Shown: positions 11,726-22,119 of the stretch, piece after piece
How the letters are laid out: each line of letters opens with the position of its first letter
Numbering within the stretch: position 1 is the first letter of the stretch
Source: Diacronema lutheri
Taxonomy: Eukaryota; Haptophyta; Pavlovophyceae; Pavlovales; Pavlovaceae
Direction: 5' to 3'
NCBI GenBank assembly: GCA_019448385.1
Contig: JAGTXO010000083.1
Span: 18,652-82,651, forward strand
DNA: 64,000 bases
Translations under genes and position numbers: made by a program
Notes under the pieces: model-generated
What the model was told of the DNA's origin: nothing
Database searches by the model: none
What the model saw: only the letters and a program-made list of their open reading frames with translations

Positions 11726-14700
11726 TTAGAGGTCGTCGAAGGCGTCGTCGCCAAAGCACGGCTCGTCATCTTCGTCGTCGTTCGTCTCGGGGAACAGGCT
11801 GCGCTGCTTGAGATACGCGATCGCGGCGGCGATGCCCTCCTCCTTGAGCTTGAGCGGGAAGCGCCCCTTCGCCTCGTCCTTGGCGATCGTGCCGCTCGCT
11901 TCCGCCGCGCCCGAGCCGCTGTCGATCGCGCCGCCGCCGAGCGCGTTCACTACGGCACCGAGCCAGTGCATGCAGTCGAGTGCGGCGAGCTTTTCCGCCG
12001 GGCAGTAGGCGACGATGCCGAGCTGCTCGTCGCCCGCCGAGAAAAACATCTTGCCGATGTGGCCCGAGCCGCCCTTCCGCTCCTCGGCGCTCTCGTCGAC
12101 CTCTGCGTTGGCAGCGGCCATCGCAAGGCGCAGGAGGGCCACGTCTCCGTCTGCGCTGTCGATCGATGTGCTGAGATGCACAGGGGAAGGAAGGAAGGAA
12201 GGGGGGGGGGGGGGGGGGGGGGTTGTGAGGCGAAGCGCGCTGGCGATGCTGACGCCCACGCCGTGGCACCTGCGCACGTGTCGGCGCAGGTGCGCTCACC
12301 AGTAGAACTGCAAGCCGAGCATCATGTCTGCAGCACCGGCAATATCGATGGCCTTCTTGCCGCCCTCCTTGGCAGCAGCGCGCTCCGCCTTTGCACGCGC
12401 GCTGTCCGCGGACGTGGGTGCGTGCGCGTTGGGCTGCGGGCCACGCAGCGGCGCGGGAGGGCGGCACGACGCGAGTGGCCGACGGGGCGGCGGGAGGGCG
12501 CGTCACTGAGCTGCACGCACGCACGATGGGCGCAGCGGTGCGCGCTGCCCGCGAGCGGATGAGAGCGCGGCTGTACGGACGCGCGCGCCCTCCCGAACTC
12601 GACCCGGCTGTACGGACTCGGGCTGTACGGACTTGACCTGGCGCGCGCGCGGCTGTACGGACGCGCGCGGCGCGCGGCGCGTGCTTCGTGCCGGAGCGCG
12701 GCGCCGCACACCTGCCGAGCGGAGGCGCTGTCGGCCGCAGCCTTGCCGCCCTTGCCCTTACCGCCACCGACGGCAACCTGCACTCCAGCCTCGCCCGCAG
12801 CGCCGTGCGGGGCCGGTGCGTGTACGGCCACGTGCGCGAGGAGATGCTGCGCGATGAAAGCGAGCGGCTCGGCGGGCTGCGCGAGCACGACGGCGTTGAC
12901 CGCCTCGTGCAGTACCTGCGCGAGCGCGTGCTTCTCGACATAGTCCTTGGCGGCCAGCTTGGCCGCAGGCGCGGCCTGCTTACCGCCGCCACTTGCCACC
13001 TTTGGCGCGCCGCCAACCGCCGCCGCCGCCGCCGCCGCCGGCGGCGGCGGCTCGGGATCGCCGCCCTTGCCGCCACCGGCGGCGTTGGCCTTGCCGCCAC
13101 CGCCACCGCCGCCGGCTGCAGCCTTGCGCGCACCGCCTGCATCACCACCGCTGCCCTTGCCACCGCCGCCCTTACCGGTGGCAGCAGCCGCCGCCGCGGC
13201 CGGCTGCGCGAAGGCGACGTCGCCGCGCTCGTCGAGGAAGACGGGCACGGGCTTGAGCGGCGCGGCGGCCTCGAGCGCCTTCGGGTCGGGCACGGCGGTG
13301 CTCTCGTCGGTGAGGACATGGATGGCGCTCACGTCGAGCGCCGTGCAGATGTACGCTTCGTTCTCGCGCAGCACGGCGACCTCGTCGAAGGGCGGCGCGA
13401 GCTCGAACGCGGCGGCACCCTTCTCCTTGAGCTCGGCGCGCAGCGTCGCCGCGAAGACCGCCGGGTGCTTGCCGCGGGCCCGCAGCTCGGCCACCTGCCC
13501 AAGGGCCTGCATCGCTGACGTGCGCAGCTCGCGCGTCTCGTCGTCGTAGTGCTGCTTGAGCACGCTGACGGTGAGCAGCTTCCAAGCCGGCGCCTCGCGC
13601 GCGACATAGATGCGCACGGCCGCCGCCGCCTTGCGCGCGCCGGCTGCGTCCTGCGCCTTTGCGCCCGGCTTGCCGCCGGCGCCCGCCTTGCGGTCGAGGT
13701 CGGCGCGCATCTCGCGCGTGGCGCGCGCAACGTACGCGCCCTGCTGCTCGAGCAGCGCGCTCGCGCCCGCGCTCAGGTCCGGCCAGCGCGCGTGCACGAT
13801 GCAGCCGGACTCGTGCAGCAGCTCCCACACCGCCTCGCCGTAGTGCGGGCAGATCGGCGCGAGCAGCAGCGCCTGCCACCGGACGAAGCGCACCAGCAGC
13901 GGCTTGGACGGCGCGGCGGAGAGCAGACGATACCTGCCCGCCGTGCAGCACGTACGCACGCGGCGGCGCGTGAGGCGCGGCCGGGCCGCGCACGCGGCGC
14001 GCGCGGCGCTTGGCCCGTACTTGTCACGCGCCTCCTGGAACTCGTGGAATCCGTACTTGAGCGCGTCGCGGAAGGCCATGCGCTCGTAGCAGCGCGTCGC
14101 TTGGATGCCGAGCCGCACCATCTCGTTTGCAAACCAACGCTCGGCGAACGCGCCGTCGGCGGTGGCGGCGGCCGCGTCAGCCTCGCTCGCGCCGCCGTCG
14201 GCGAGGAGCGCGCGCATCCAATCAAGCTCCTTGACGAGCTTCTTGATGGCCATGTCCACCGTCTCGAGCGAAAAGTTCGCGTCCTCGTTCCCGTCGCCCG
14301 CGTCGGCGCACGCGAAGCGCGCCGCGTCTGCAGAGTATCGCGTGATCGCGTCGTGCAGCGTGAGGAAGTTCCCTTCCGACTTTGACATCTTGCGCCCGTC
14401 GACGAGCACGTGCCCGTTGGTGAACATGGAGCGCGGCCACAGCTCGGGCTGGCCCTCCCACACGGCCGCGTGGTTGTACAGCGCCATCGTCAGGTGGTTG
14501 TTGATCAGGTCCTTGCCAGAGACGCGCAGGTCGAGCGGGTACCAGAAGCGGAACTCGCGCACCATGCGCGCGAGCACGTCGGCGGGCAGGCCGGGCGGTG
14601 CGGGCTTGGCGAGGAAGACATGGTCGAAGAGCTCATCGGTGCACTGCGCGGGGCTAAGCCCGGCGGGCCCAACCGTCTGCCCGGTGATGTCGCCGCCCTG

Positions 14701-17529
14701 CAGCAGGTGCGCGATCGTGTAGTACGCCATGTAGATCGTCGAGTCCGACAGGCTTTCGATGAGGAACTTGTCGTCCCACGGCACGCGCGTGCCCAGGCCG
14801 AAGGAGCGCGAGCACGCCCACTCGGCGAGCCAGCTGATCGTCTCGTTGAACGCGCAGAGAACCGCCGGGTTGTACATGTCCATCCTCTCGTTGACGTGCT
14901 TGCGCACGGCCGCCTGCCACTCCGGCTCGCCGTAGACGAGGTACCTGCTCGACGATGCAACACGCACAGCCGGCAGCGGCCGAGTGCGCGCAAAAGGGAG
15001 CGGGCGGACGGGCGGGTGGGCGGAGGCGAGGGCGCGAGCGCGCTCAGCGCGCGGGGCGCGGTGCAGAGCAGGGCGTGCGACGCGCGCCAGCCGGCGCGGC
15101 AGGGCAGTCAGGTGCGGGCAGGGCATGGTGCGGGCAGGGCATGGTGCGGGCAGGGCATGGTGCGGACAGGGCATGGTGCGGGCAGGGCATGGTGCGGGCA
15201 GGGCAACCATGGTGCGGGCGCGTCCGACGCGCGCACCATTGGTCGACGAGGGCAACGACGCACTCGTCATCCGAGCGCGAGATCACCTCCTTGTCGGGCT
15301 CGAGGTACGTGAGCGCGCTGCCCTGCGCGACCATCAGCGCCTTGCACAGCGGCTTGGCCTCCTGCACCGTCCTGCCCGCAAACTCGCCCCGCACCATCAC
15401 GCCCTTGTAGAAGCCCTGCGTGTACACGACGTCGTGCGCCTCGGCGAGCCGCTCGACGTCGCCCGGCCCCTGCACGCCCAGCTTGGTGCACATCGCCTCA
15501 GCGGCGCACGTGCCGATGCCGGCGATCTCGATGATGGCCACGGGCTCGTACGGCTCGATCCACTCGGGCTTGATGCCGTAGAACTCCTGCTTCTTCGGCT
15601 TCTTCAGCTCGGTGAAGGCGGCGTAGTCGTCGGGCGAGTCGGACGGGACGGACGTGACGATCCCCGTCCCCTTGCCCATCTTGATCGAGAGGAGCGGTAG
15701 CATGTAGATCACCTCGTACGAGCAGAGCGGCGCACGCAGCGGCAGCCCAATCAACTCAGAACCGGGTACGCGCTCGACGAGCACCTCGCACTTGCCAAAG
15801 GCCGCAAACGCGTCCTGGAAGGCCATGTTGCGCGCTGCGCGGTGCGAGCAGACGAACACGTCGCCGCCCGGCTTCTGCTCAAAGGCGCCGTACGTGCCGC
15901 TCGGCAGCGCCCAGCAGTTGGTCTGCCCGCACATCGTCTCGGGACGGAGCGTGGCCGCGATCGCGTACACGGTGCGGCCGCGCAGCGCCGCGAGCGACGG
16001 CGGCAGCTCGAGCAGCTGCAGCTTGATGCCCGTGTACCTGTGCGTGCGCGCGCGCATGCGCGCCGCAGGGCGCGGCGCGTGGCGCGTGGCGTGATCGGCC
16101 GTGCCGCCCCTCCGACGCGGCGCGGGCGGCAACCGCGCGCGCGGCGCGCGCGCGGCGCTCACTCCTGCGGTGCGGCGCCCTCGCCCGTCCGCCTGTCGTG
16201 GTCCATGCACGGCTGCCCGTCCGCCTCCGAGTAGATGGCAGGCCGCTTGCCAAATTTAATCTTGTGCGCCGCGCGCAGTTTGTTGAACTGCCAGCGCACA
16301 AAGGCGTCATAGTACGGGTTCACGTCCGTCGTGATGAAGGAGCGGCGAAAGTCGATCTGCGCGCCAAACGCGACGAGGTCGTCCTTGCCCTTTGGCGGGA
16401 AGAATGCGAGCCAGTGCAGCGGGTCGACGAAGCGCATAATCTCATCAGCGGGCAGACCCATCGAACGCATCACGTCCCATTGGTGCACGACCCCGCCCGA
16501 CTTGGCCGCAACCTTCGACTTGACCTTCTTGCCCTTCGCGGAGGCGGCGGCCGCGGCAGCATCGAAGGGCTTGCCCACCTTGAGCTCGGCGCTCGGCGCG
16601 GAGCGCGAGCCGACCTGCCCCGCGGCAAGGAGCGGCTGCACGGCGAAGCGCACGCGGCTGTCGGTGCGCAGCTCGGCCAGGACGCACACGCACCCGCCGC
16701 CCTCTTCGTCGGGCACGGCGAACAGGCCGGATGCCTTCACGATGAACGGCCCCTCCGCTTCGCCCTCCAGACGCTCGCTCACCAGCACCTCATACCCGGC
16801 CACCTCGTGCCCGCCCGTGCACGTCGGCGGCCGCCACGCCTGCGCGCGCGGTCGCGCCGCCCACGTGCGCGCGCGCGCGAGCGCGCGGTGGGCGCCAGCG
16901 CAGCGCTGTCGCGGGCGCAACCGTGCGCGTGCGTTCTCGGTGCGCGCGGCCGCAGCGCGGCTCCGGCCGCTGTGCGCGGGCCGGTCGACGGCGCGCGCCG
17001 GGGCGCGCACGAGCGTGACGGAGGTGCCCTCGACGCTCTGGATCGCCGGCGCGCCGGTGGGGAAGTTGGGCAGCGGCGAGCCGTAGCGCGCGTACTCGTT
17101 CTTGAGCTTGTCCGCGCACGCCTTGATAGGCATGCCCGTGCAGTGGAAGCCGAATGGGAAGAGCGCCCTCTTGCCCTGCATCCGGTTGAACGCGACCGCA
17201 AACTCCGCCTTGGTCATCGAGAACGCGTGGCCGAGGTGGAGGCGGCCGTTCATGTACGGGTACGGGAACGTGACGAGGAACTTGCCCTCGGTCGTGTCCG
17301 CGCCCTCGTCCGGCGCGTCCACTTCGAAAGCCCTGCACGCCTGCGAGCGCGCCGCGCGCGCGCGCGCGCGCGCGCGCGCGTCCGCGGCGGTCGGCGCGCA
17401 TACGGCGCAGCGCCACCGGTGCTGGCGCCGGCGCGGCGCGGCCCGAGCGCGGCGAGGCGTGCGCACCGCCCATTTAGCCTGCGCGTGCTGCTGTATCTTG
17501 ATCAGCTCGTCGCGGCGCGCGGTCGACAT
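11726..17529 (-). CDS. Cytosolic leucyl-tRNA synthetase with C-terminal Dpy-30 motif and alanyl-editing-like domain
   Basis: Charges tRNA-Leu in the cytosol. Eight exons (17529-17467, 17340-17011, 16803-16163, 16037-15237, 14944-14021, 13933-12712, 12433-12300, 12170-11726) give 1519 residues with frame kept. N-terminus [14 protein letters not shown] is typical of eukaryotic LeuRS; class I signatures are HLGH ([13 protein letters not shown]) and KMSKS ([11 protein letters not shown]). Junctions rebuild family sequence exactly: [29 protein letters not shown]. After the LeuRS C-terminus and a Gly/Ala/Lys linker comes a Dpy-30-type helix pair ([19 protein letters not shown], nt 12840-12952), in the same exon. 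The last two exons encode a domain resembling the DHHA1/C-Ala part of alanyl-tRNA synthetase ([17 protein letters not shown]); that match is weaker. The exon 2-3 boundary is the least certain. The fusion is inferred from one open frame. Confidence 0.88.
12201..12222. repeat. Poly-G tract (poly-C in the LeuRS transcript) in the last LeuRS intron
   Basis: An uninterrupted run of about 22 G follows GGAAGGAAGGAAG. On the coding strand it is a C-rich pyrimidine stretch upstream of the CTCAG acceptor of intron 12171-12299. The run length may be unreliable in sequencing. Confidence 0.8.
15116..15218. repeat. 16-base minisatellite in a LeuRS intron
   Basis: About six near-identical copies of GGTGCGGGCAGGGCAT lie inside the fourth LeuRS intron (14945-15236), which at 292 bases is the longest of that gene. 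It has no coding role. Confidence 0.85.
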
Positions 17530-17628
17530 GGCGGTGGCGCGCGGGCTCGTCGCGCGGGTTGAGCGCTCCCTGGATCCACGCGGACGCGACTTTTTGGGCC
17601 GAGCCGCGCATGGCGGGCACCAAACGCG
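17530..17628. promoter_or_regulatory. Presumed bidirectional promoter between LeuRS and the PAN/Apple gene
   Basis: Only 99 bases separate the two divergent start codons, so both promoters and 5' leaders must sit here or overlap the genes. The LeuRS ATG is preceded by GCCACCGCC. No TATA-like element is apparent. Confidence 0.55.
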
Positions 17629-18868
17629 ATGCCGTCCATGCGCGGTATCGCGGTCGTGGCCGGGCTGAGCTTCGTCGCGCTGCTGTTCGTCTGCGTGAAC
17701 GTGTCGTTCGACCCGTTGCACACGCGCACGACGCACCGGCACCTCGCGCAGAAGCGCTTCGCCCTTGGCCCCGAGCCGCTGCCGCGCGCAGCGTCGGCAC
17801 CGCCGACCGCACGCGCGACGCGCTCGGCCGCCTCGGAGAGTGCCGCTGCCACAGGCGCGCCGCGCGTGTCGACGGCCGCTGATGCCGACGTGTGCGCCAA
17901 TGCCTCCACGTACTTGGAGCACACGGAGTTTTGGGGCGGCCTCCTTGTGTCGGGCGAGCAGAACGCGCAGCGGTCTGCGGCCGAATGCTGCCGCACGTGC
18001 CGCGACTACGAGCCGACGATCGAGCTGCAGGAGGGGCGGCCGTGCACGACGTTCGTCTTCCATCCGACCAACGGCGCCTGCTGGCTCAAGCACACGTCGC
18101 GGCAGCACCTCGCACAGCCCGGCCGAGGGCCGGCCGTGCCATGGACGAGTGGCGTCCTGCTCGACGGCCACCGGCGGTGCGATGACTGTGTGCTGCCCGC
18201 AACGTACACGGGCTGCGTATCGAAGGCGCTGTGCAACACGAGCCGCGAGTGCGGCTCGCCCGCGATCGACGGCTACGCGCGCATCGACCCAAAGTGCCTC
18301 GAGCGCTCGGCGGACGCGCGCCGGTACCTCGAGCTCGTGCGCGCGGGCGTACGCCTCGACGCGCACGCCGAGGAGGGTGCCGACTTTGACGGGCTCGGCG
18401 TGCGGTGGGGCATCGGGCACAAGAAGTCCAACTGGAGCGCGTGCGAGGCCGCGTGCATCGCCCACCGCCCGAGCGGCGCCGGCCCATTTGGCAGCCTGCC
18501 GTGCAACGTGTGGACATGGTGCGGCAATGGCAGCTGCTGGGAGCCGGACGCTCACTCGCACTCATTTGGCGACTGCTGGTGCGCGCGCGCGCGCGCGCGC
18601 TCGCTGTGCGAGGCGCGCACGCGCCCGTTCGAGTGTCCGCCGACTGCTGCTCGTGCCGCGCCGCGCGCGCCCCTCCGCGCGCGGCAGGCTCAAATTCTCC
18701 GAGCGGCCCGAGGCGGTCGAGGTGAACATGCGCATGCCCATGTCGAAGGCGTACATGCGCAGGCACAGGCGCGAGATGGCCGGCGGCGTCACGTGGGTGT
18801 CGGGCGTGCTCCTTGCGCCCGGCACGCTGATGACCAACGGCACGTGGGGTCCACGCGCCTTCTGGTGA
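17629..18868 (+). CDS. Type II membrane or secreted protein with two PAN/Apple-like domains
   Basis: Exons are 17629-18578 and 18688-18868 (intron 109 bases, GTGCGCGCG...CGGCAG), giving 376 residues. The N-terminus [19 protein letters not shown] is a signal anchor. A first Cys-rich module has the PAN pattern (AECCRTC ... PCTTFVFHP ... GACWLKH). A second (ACEAACIAH ... [10 protein letters not shown] ... FGDCWLKF) is completed only across the splice junction, which supports the intron. PAN/Apple modules bind proteins or carbohydrates at cell surfaces and are abundant in protists. The ligand cannot be told. It shares a promoter region with LeuRS. Confidence 0.75.
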
Positions 18869-18932
18869 CGTCAGCTTGAGCGAGTGTCGAGTGCAGACAA
18901 AGTCGGACTGACGCCATCCACGCGTGGGCAGC

Positions 18933-19547
18933 ATGGCGAAGGCCGGTGCGACAGCGACGATCCGGCTCGTCATCCCCGCCGGCAAGGCAACGCCCCAACC
19001 GCCGGTGGGCAGCGCGCTTGGGCAACGCGGCCTCAACATCATGCAATTTTGCAAGGAGTTCAACGACCGCACGTCGACGTACGAGGCTCAGGTGCCCGTG
19101 CCCGTCGTGATCACCGCGTTCAAGGATCGGACGTTCACATTCGTGACGAAGACGCCGCCCGTCTCCTACTTCCTCAAGAAGGCGGCAGGAATCACATCCG
19201 GGTGCGCGCGCGCGTTCGCACTCGCTTTCGACCGTGTGCGCGCGCGCACCATCGCCCGCCCGCTGGCGAGCACCGCTTCACACGCGTGCGGCGTGCGCGC
19301 GCACAGGAGCAAGACTCCGGGCACGGCGGTGGCGGGCGAGATCTCGCTGCAGGCGGTCTACGAGATTGCTCGCGTGAAGCAGACGGAGGCCGCCCTTGCG
19401 CGCGTGCCCCTCGAAAGCTTGGCCAAGTCTGTGCTCGGCACCGCGCGCTCGATGGGCCTAGCCGTGAGGGGAGCCGCGCCGCAGGCGCTTGCCGGATCAA
19501 CCGCGTCGCCACAAGGCGCCGCACTGGGCGCTCCGCCCGAGCAGTAG
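18933..19547 (+). CDS. Mitochondrial-type ribosomal protein uL11
   Basis: Bacterial-type L11, the stalk-base protein of the large ribosomal subunit, likely in the mitochondrion. Exons are 18933-19201 and 19307-19547, giving 169 residues. The start ATG at 18933 gives [17 protein letters not shown]; an upstream in-frame GTG is not used. Family landmarks are the [19 protein letters not shown] block and the [15 protein letters not shown] strand. Intron 19202-19306 (105 bases) is a multiple of three without stops, but it inserts Ala/Arg-rich sequence in a conserved loop, and its borders match the window consensus. Splicing yields AAGITSGSKTPG. There is no obvious long presequence. A plastid location is the main alternative. 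Confidence 0.88.
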   Translation: MAKAGATATIRLVIPAGKATPQPPVGSALGQRGLNIMQFCKEFNDRTSTYEAQVPVPVVITAFKDRTFTFVTKTPPVSYFLKKAAGITSGCARAFALAFDRVRARTIARPLASTASHACGVRAHRSKTPGTAVAGEISLQAVYEIARVKQTEAALARVPLESLAKSVLGTARSMGLAVRGAAPQALAGSTASPQGAALGAPPEQ

Positions 19548-19601
19548 CCTCCGCCCCCCGCGGACGCTATCCGTACACGCGTACGCGCGGTCCGAACCTG
19601 C

Positions 19602-20582
19602 TCAGAACTGCGGCATGCCAAAGTTGGCGTCGGCCAACCGCAGCATGCCGACGAGCGCGGGCCACGACGGCACGGACGTTGAGCGCTTGCCCACCTTTCC
19701 CGACTTTTTCACTGCGATGGTGATGCCGCTGCCGTGCACATCAAAGCCCTGCGACACGGCGGTCTGCACCTCGGCCGCGAGCCACCGGCCCCACGACTCG
19801 GGGCCGCGCGGCGTGTAGAAGACGCCCGCCGCGTCGCCCCACGGCGCGGCGGCCGCGTCGACGCCGCCCGTGCATCCGGAGGGCTCGACGAGCTTGTCGG
19901 CGGGGGCGCCCTCGCGTAGCAGCACGGGCACGACGACGATCTCGCCGTCGCGCAGCTCCGCCGCGTGCGAGCTCGCGCTCGCGATCACGCGCTCGTACAC
20001 GCTCGCGCCGCCCGCGACGATCACGACGCGCCGCGCCTTGCGAAAGTCCTTCACCGCAACGTTTGCGCGCGTCGGCACGCCCTCGGCCGCGCCCTCAGCG
20101 CCGGTGCCGCCGCTGCTGCTCACGGCGGAGAGCTGCAGATTGGCCAGCTCGGCACCGCGCGCAATCCTGCGCAGCTTGGACGCCTGCGCGCGCGAGTCCG
20201 TCCAGAGCGAGACGGCGGCAAAGGCAATTACGCCCGCGTCGATGGCAACGTTTGGCAGCAGCTCGGCAAGCGGCTGCACGCACACGCCACCCAGCACGCA
20301 CGAGGCACTGCGCGAGCCCGAGACGAGCAGGGCGACGGAGGCGGAGAAGGCGGAGAAGGCGGCGATCGTCTGACGCGGCTTGCGGAACGGCGACTCGATC
20401 TCCTCGCGCATCAGCTGCTTGGCCGTCCATTGCGTGTCCTCACGGTCGTCGTTGCCGCCCTCCTTCGCCACGGCGAGGCTGCGCGGCGTGCGCTGCGTCA
20501 CGCGCGCGCGCGACGGCGCCACGTGTCGCGGCGTTCCGACCATCCCGACTGATGCCAAGAGCGCGAGGACGACGGCCGCCAT
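19602..20582 (-). CDS. Plastid DUF3493 (low PSII accumulation 2/3-like) protein
   Basis: 326 residues from the ATG at 20582. The leader MAAVVLALLASVGMVG, then Arg/Thr-rich sequence, looks like a signal plus transit peptide. The mature part has the block ESPFRKPRQTIAAFSAFSAS, followed by a second hydrophobic stretch and an NVAIDAGVIAF segment, as in DUF3493 proteins related to LPA2/Rep27 photosystem II assembly factors. The C-terminal half (RRVVIVAGGASVYERVI and EIVVVPVLLREG) is soluble. The family assignment comes from remembered motif similarity, and the exact role is not shown. The ORF extends upstream to 20897, but that part is antisense to the heme lyase gene. Confidence 0.6.
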   Translation of the reverse strand: MAAVVLALLASVGMVGTPRHVAPSRARVTQRTPRSLAVAKEGGNDDREDTQWTAKQLMREEIESPFRKPRQTIAAFSAFSASVALLVSGSRSASCVLGGVCVQPLAELLPNVAIDAGVIAFAAVSLWTDSRAQASKLRRIARGAELANLQLSAVSSSGGTGAEGAAEGVPTRANVAVKDFRKARRVVIVAGGASVYERVIASASSHAAELRDGEIVVVPVLLREGAPADKLVEPSGCTGGVDAAAAPWGDAAGVFYTPRGPESWGRWLAAEVQTAVSQGFDVHGSGITIAVKKSGKVGKRSTSVPSWPALVGMLRLADANFGMPQF

Positions 20583-20613
20583 GTGCGCGCGTGTTCTCGA
20601 GTCATCAACAACA
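20583..20613. promoter_or_regulatory. 31-base spacer between divergent DUF3493 and heme lyase genes
   Basis: The two chosen ATGs are 31 bases apart. An alternative upstream heme lyase ATG at 20581 would even overlap the minus-strand start codon. Promoter elements must therefore lie within transcribed sequence. Confidence 0.4.
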
Positions 20614-22071
20614 ATGGGCACCAGCCAGAGCAGCAGCGGGAGCAAGAATGGATCGTCAACGGGGGCGAGCCAGAGCAGCAGCCTGTCCGGCGGGTGCCCC
20701 GTGCGAGCGCCCGGCATTTCGCGCGCGGCGGACGCGCCGACGGCCGCGCTGCAGGGCGGCTGCCCCGTCCGGGCGCCCGGCGGGCAGGGCGCGCCCGCCG
20801 GCGGCCTCGACCCCACCAATATGATGCCGCCGCCAAACCAGCAGCCGGCGCCGGGGCAATCGCGCACTCTGTCGGTCGAGCGCGTCGAGTCGACCATCCC
20901 GCAGGCGGACGGCGCCTCGCGCTGGGTCTACCCTTCGCCGCAAATGTTCTACAACGCGCTGATGCGCAAGGGCAAGGCGGAGGGTGGTGAGGAGGACCAT
21001 ATGGACGCCGTCGTCGCGATCCACAACAACATGAACGAGCGCACGTGGAAGGCGGTGCTCGAGTGGGAGAAGCGGCACTACGACGAGTGCAAGCACCCCA
21101 CGCTCGCGCGCTTCATGGGCCGCCCGACCGAGCTCTCCGTCGAGGCGCGCACGCGTTATTGGCTCACCGGCCAGCTCCCGTTCGACCGCCACGATTGGTT
21201 TGTCAACCGGTGCGCGATGCGTGATGCGCGCGCGACGCACCGCGCGAGGTCGCGGCGCATGGGCTGGGCGCACGCGCACGGCGCGCGCGCGTGCGCGACG
21301 AGGCGCCCCCCGCCCCCTTGCCCCTACCTTTTACCCCGCCCTCCGCGTGAGCGCAGCTGCGGGCGCAAGGTGCGCTACGTCATCGACTACTACGACGTGC
21401 CCTCGCAGCAGGAGCACGACGAGCTGCCACACTTGGCCGACACGTCCGCCGTCAAGTCGATCGAGCTGGTCGTCAGGTGCGCGCGCAGCTGCACGCGCGC
21501 CCACGCCCCCCTCTCACCTTCTGCCGGCCGTGCCCCTCACGCCCAACGCCTCGCTGCGCATCGCGCGCGAGCGCCGCGCCCCCCGCGCCTCGCCTCGCGT
21601 CGCAGGCCCGCGCTCGACTCGGCCGAGGCGGCGGCGGACCGCGCGGCGGTTGCGCTCGGCGATGCGACGGCTGCGCTGCGCGCGCGAACCGGCCTGCCCG
21701 CGGCCACGTCACCGCAGCGAGCGCAGGCGGATCACGATGGCGGCGAGTCGCACACGTCTGCCGCTTCGCCTGCCGCTTCGCCTGCCGCCTCCAGCGCGGG
21801 TGGGCCGCTGGGCGCGCTGCGCGAGGCGTGCCGCGCGCAGTTCGACGCCGTCGGTGCGTGCGAGGGCGACGAGGCGTGCGCGCACGCGCACCTCGGGTTG
21901 GTGCTGTGCATGGCCAAGCAGGTGTGCGAGGCGGATGCCGCACGCTTCGAGAAGGCCCTAAACGCCGAGGGTGCGGCCGCGGACGAGGAGCGCGGCGCTG
22001 CGTTCGGGCGGATGCAGGAATGCCTCTCCAAATACGCCGCAGACTCGCGAAAGCGCGGAGGAGCGGCTTGA
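20614..22071 (+). CDS. HCCS: Holocytochrome c synthase (heme lyase) with C-terminal twin CX9C motif
   Basis: Attaches heme to mitochondrial cytochrome c in the intermembrane space (System III). Exons are 20614-21209, 21357-21476 and 21606-22071, giving 393 residues. Two CPV heme-regulatory-like motifs (GGCPVRAPG) sit near the N-terminus. The core reads SRWVYPSPQMFYNALMRKGK, NNMNERTWKAVLEWE, FMGRPTELSVEAR and FDRHDWFVNR. Splicing gives NRCGRKVRYVIDYYD and VVRPALDS, as in the family. Unusual is the C-terminal extension, with C-X9-C, five residues, C-X9-C (CRAQFDAVGAC, CAHAHLGLVLC), a twin CX9C helix-loop-helix layout as in Mia40 import substrates. An Ala-rich linker (nt 21690-21800) joins it to the core. 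Confidence 0.9.
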   Translation: MGTSQSSSGSKNGSSTGASQSSSLSGGCPVRAPGISRAADAPTAALQGGCPVRAPGGQGAPAGGLDPTNMMPPPNQQPAPGQSRTLSVERVESTIPQADGASRWVYPSPQMFYNALMRKGKAEGGEEDHMDAVVAIHNNMNERTWKAVLEWEKRHYDECKHPTLARFMGRPTELSVEARTRYWLTGQLPFDRHDWFVNRCAMRDARATHRARSRRMGWAHAHGARACATRRPPPPCPYLLPRPPRERSCGRKVRYVIDYYDVPSQQEHDELPHLADTSAVKSIELVVRCARSCTRAHAPLSPSAGRAPHAQRLAAHRARAPRPPRLASRRRPALDSAEAAADRAAVALGDATAALRARTGLPAATSPQRAQADHDGGESHTSAASPAASPAASSAGGPLGALREACRAQFDAVGACEGDEACAHAHLGLVLCMAKQVCEADAARFEKALNAEGAAADEERGAAFGRMQECLSKYAADSRKRGGAA

Positions 22072-22119
22072 CGTCAGCTGGCGCGCACATGATGCCATTT
22101 GCACTGCATTCATACTGTG

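Noticed and set aside
15044-15240. Tandem GGGCATGGTGCGGGCA copies as a CRISPR array
   Set aside because: The copies are contiguous with no spacers and sit in a spliceosomal intron of a eukaryotic gene.
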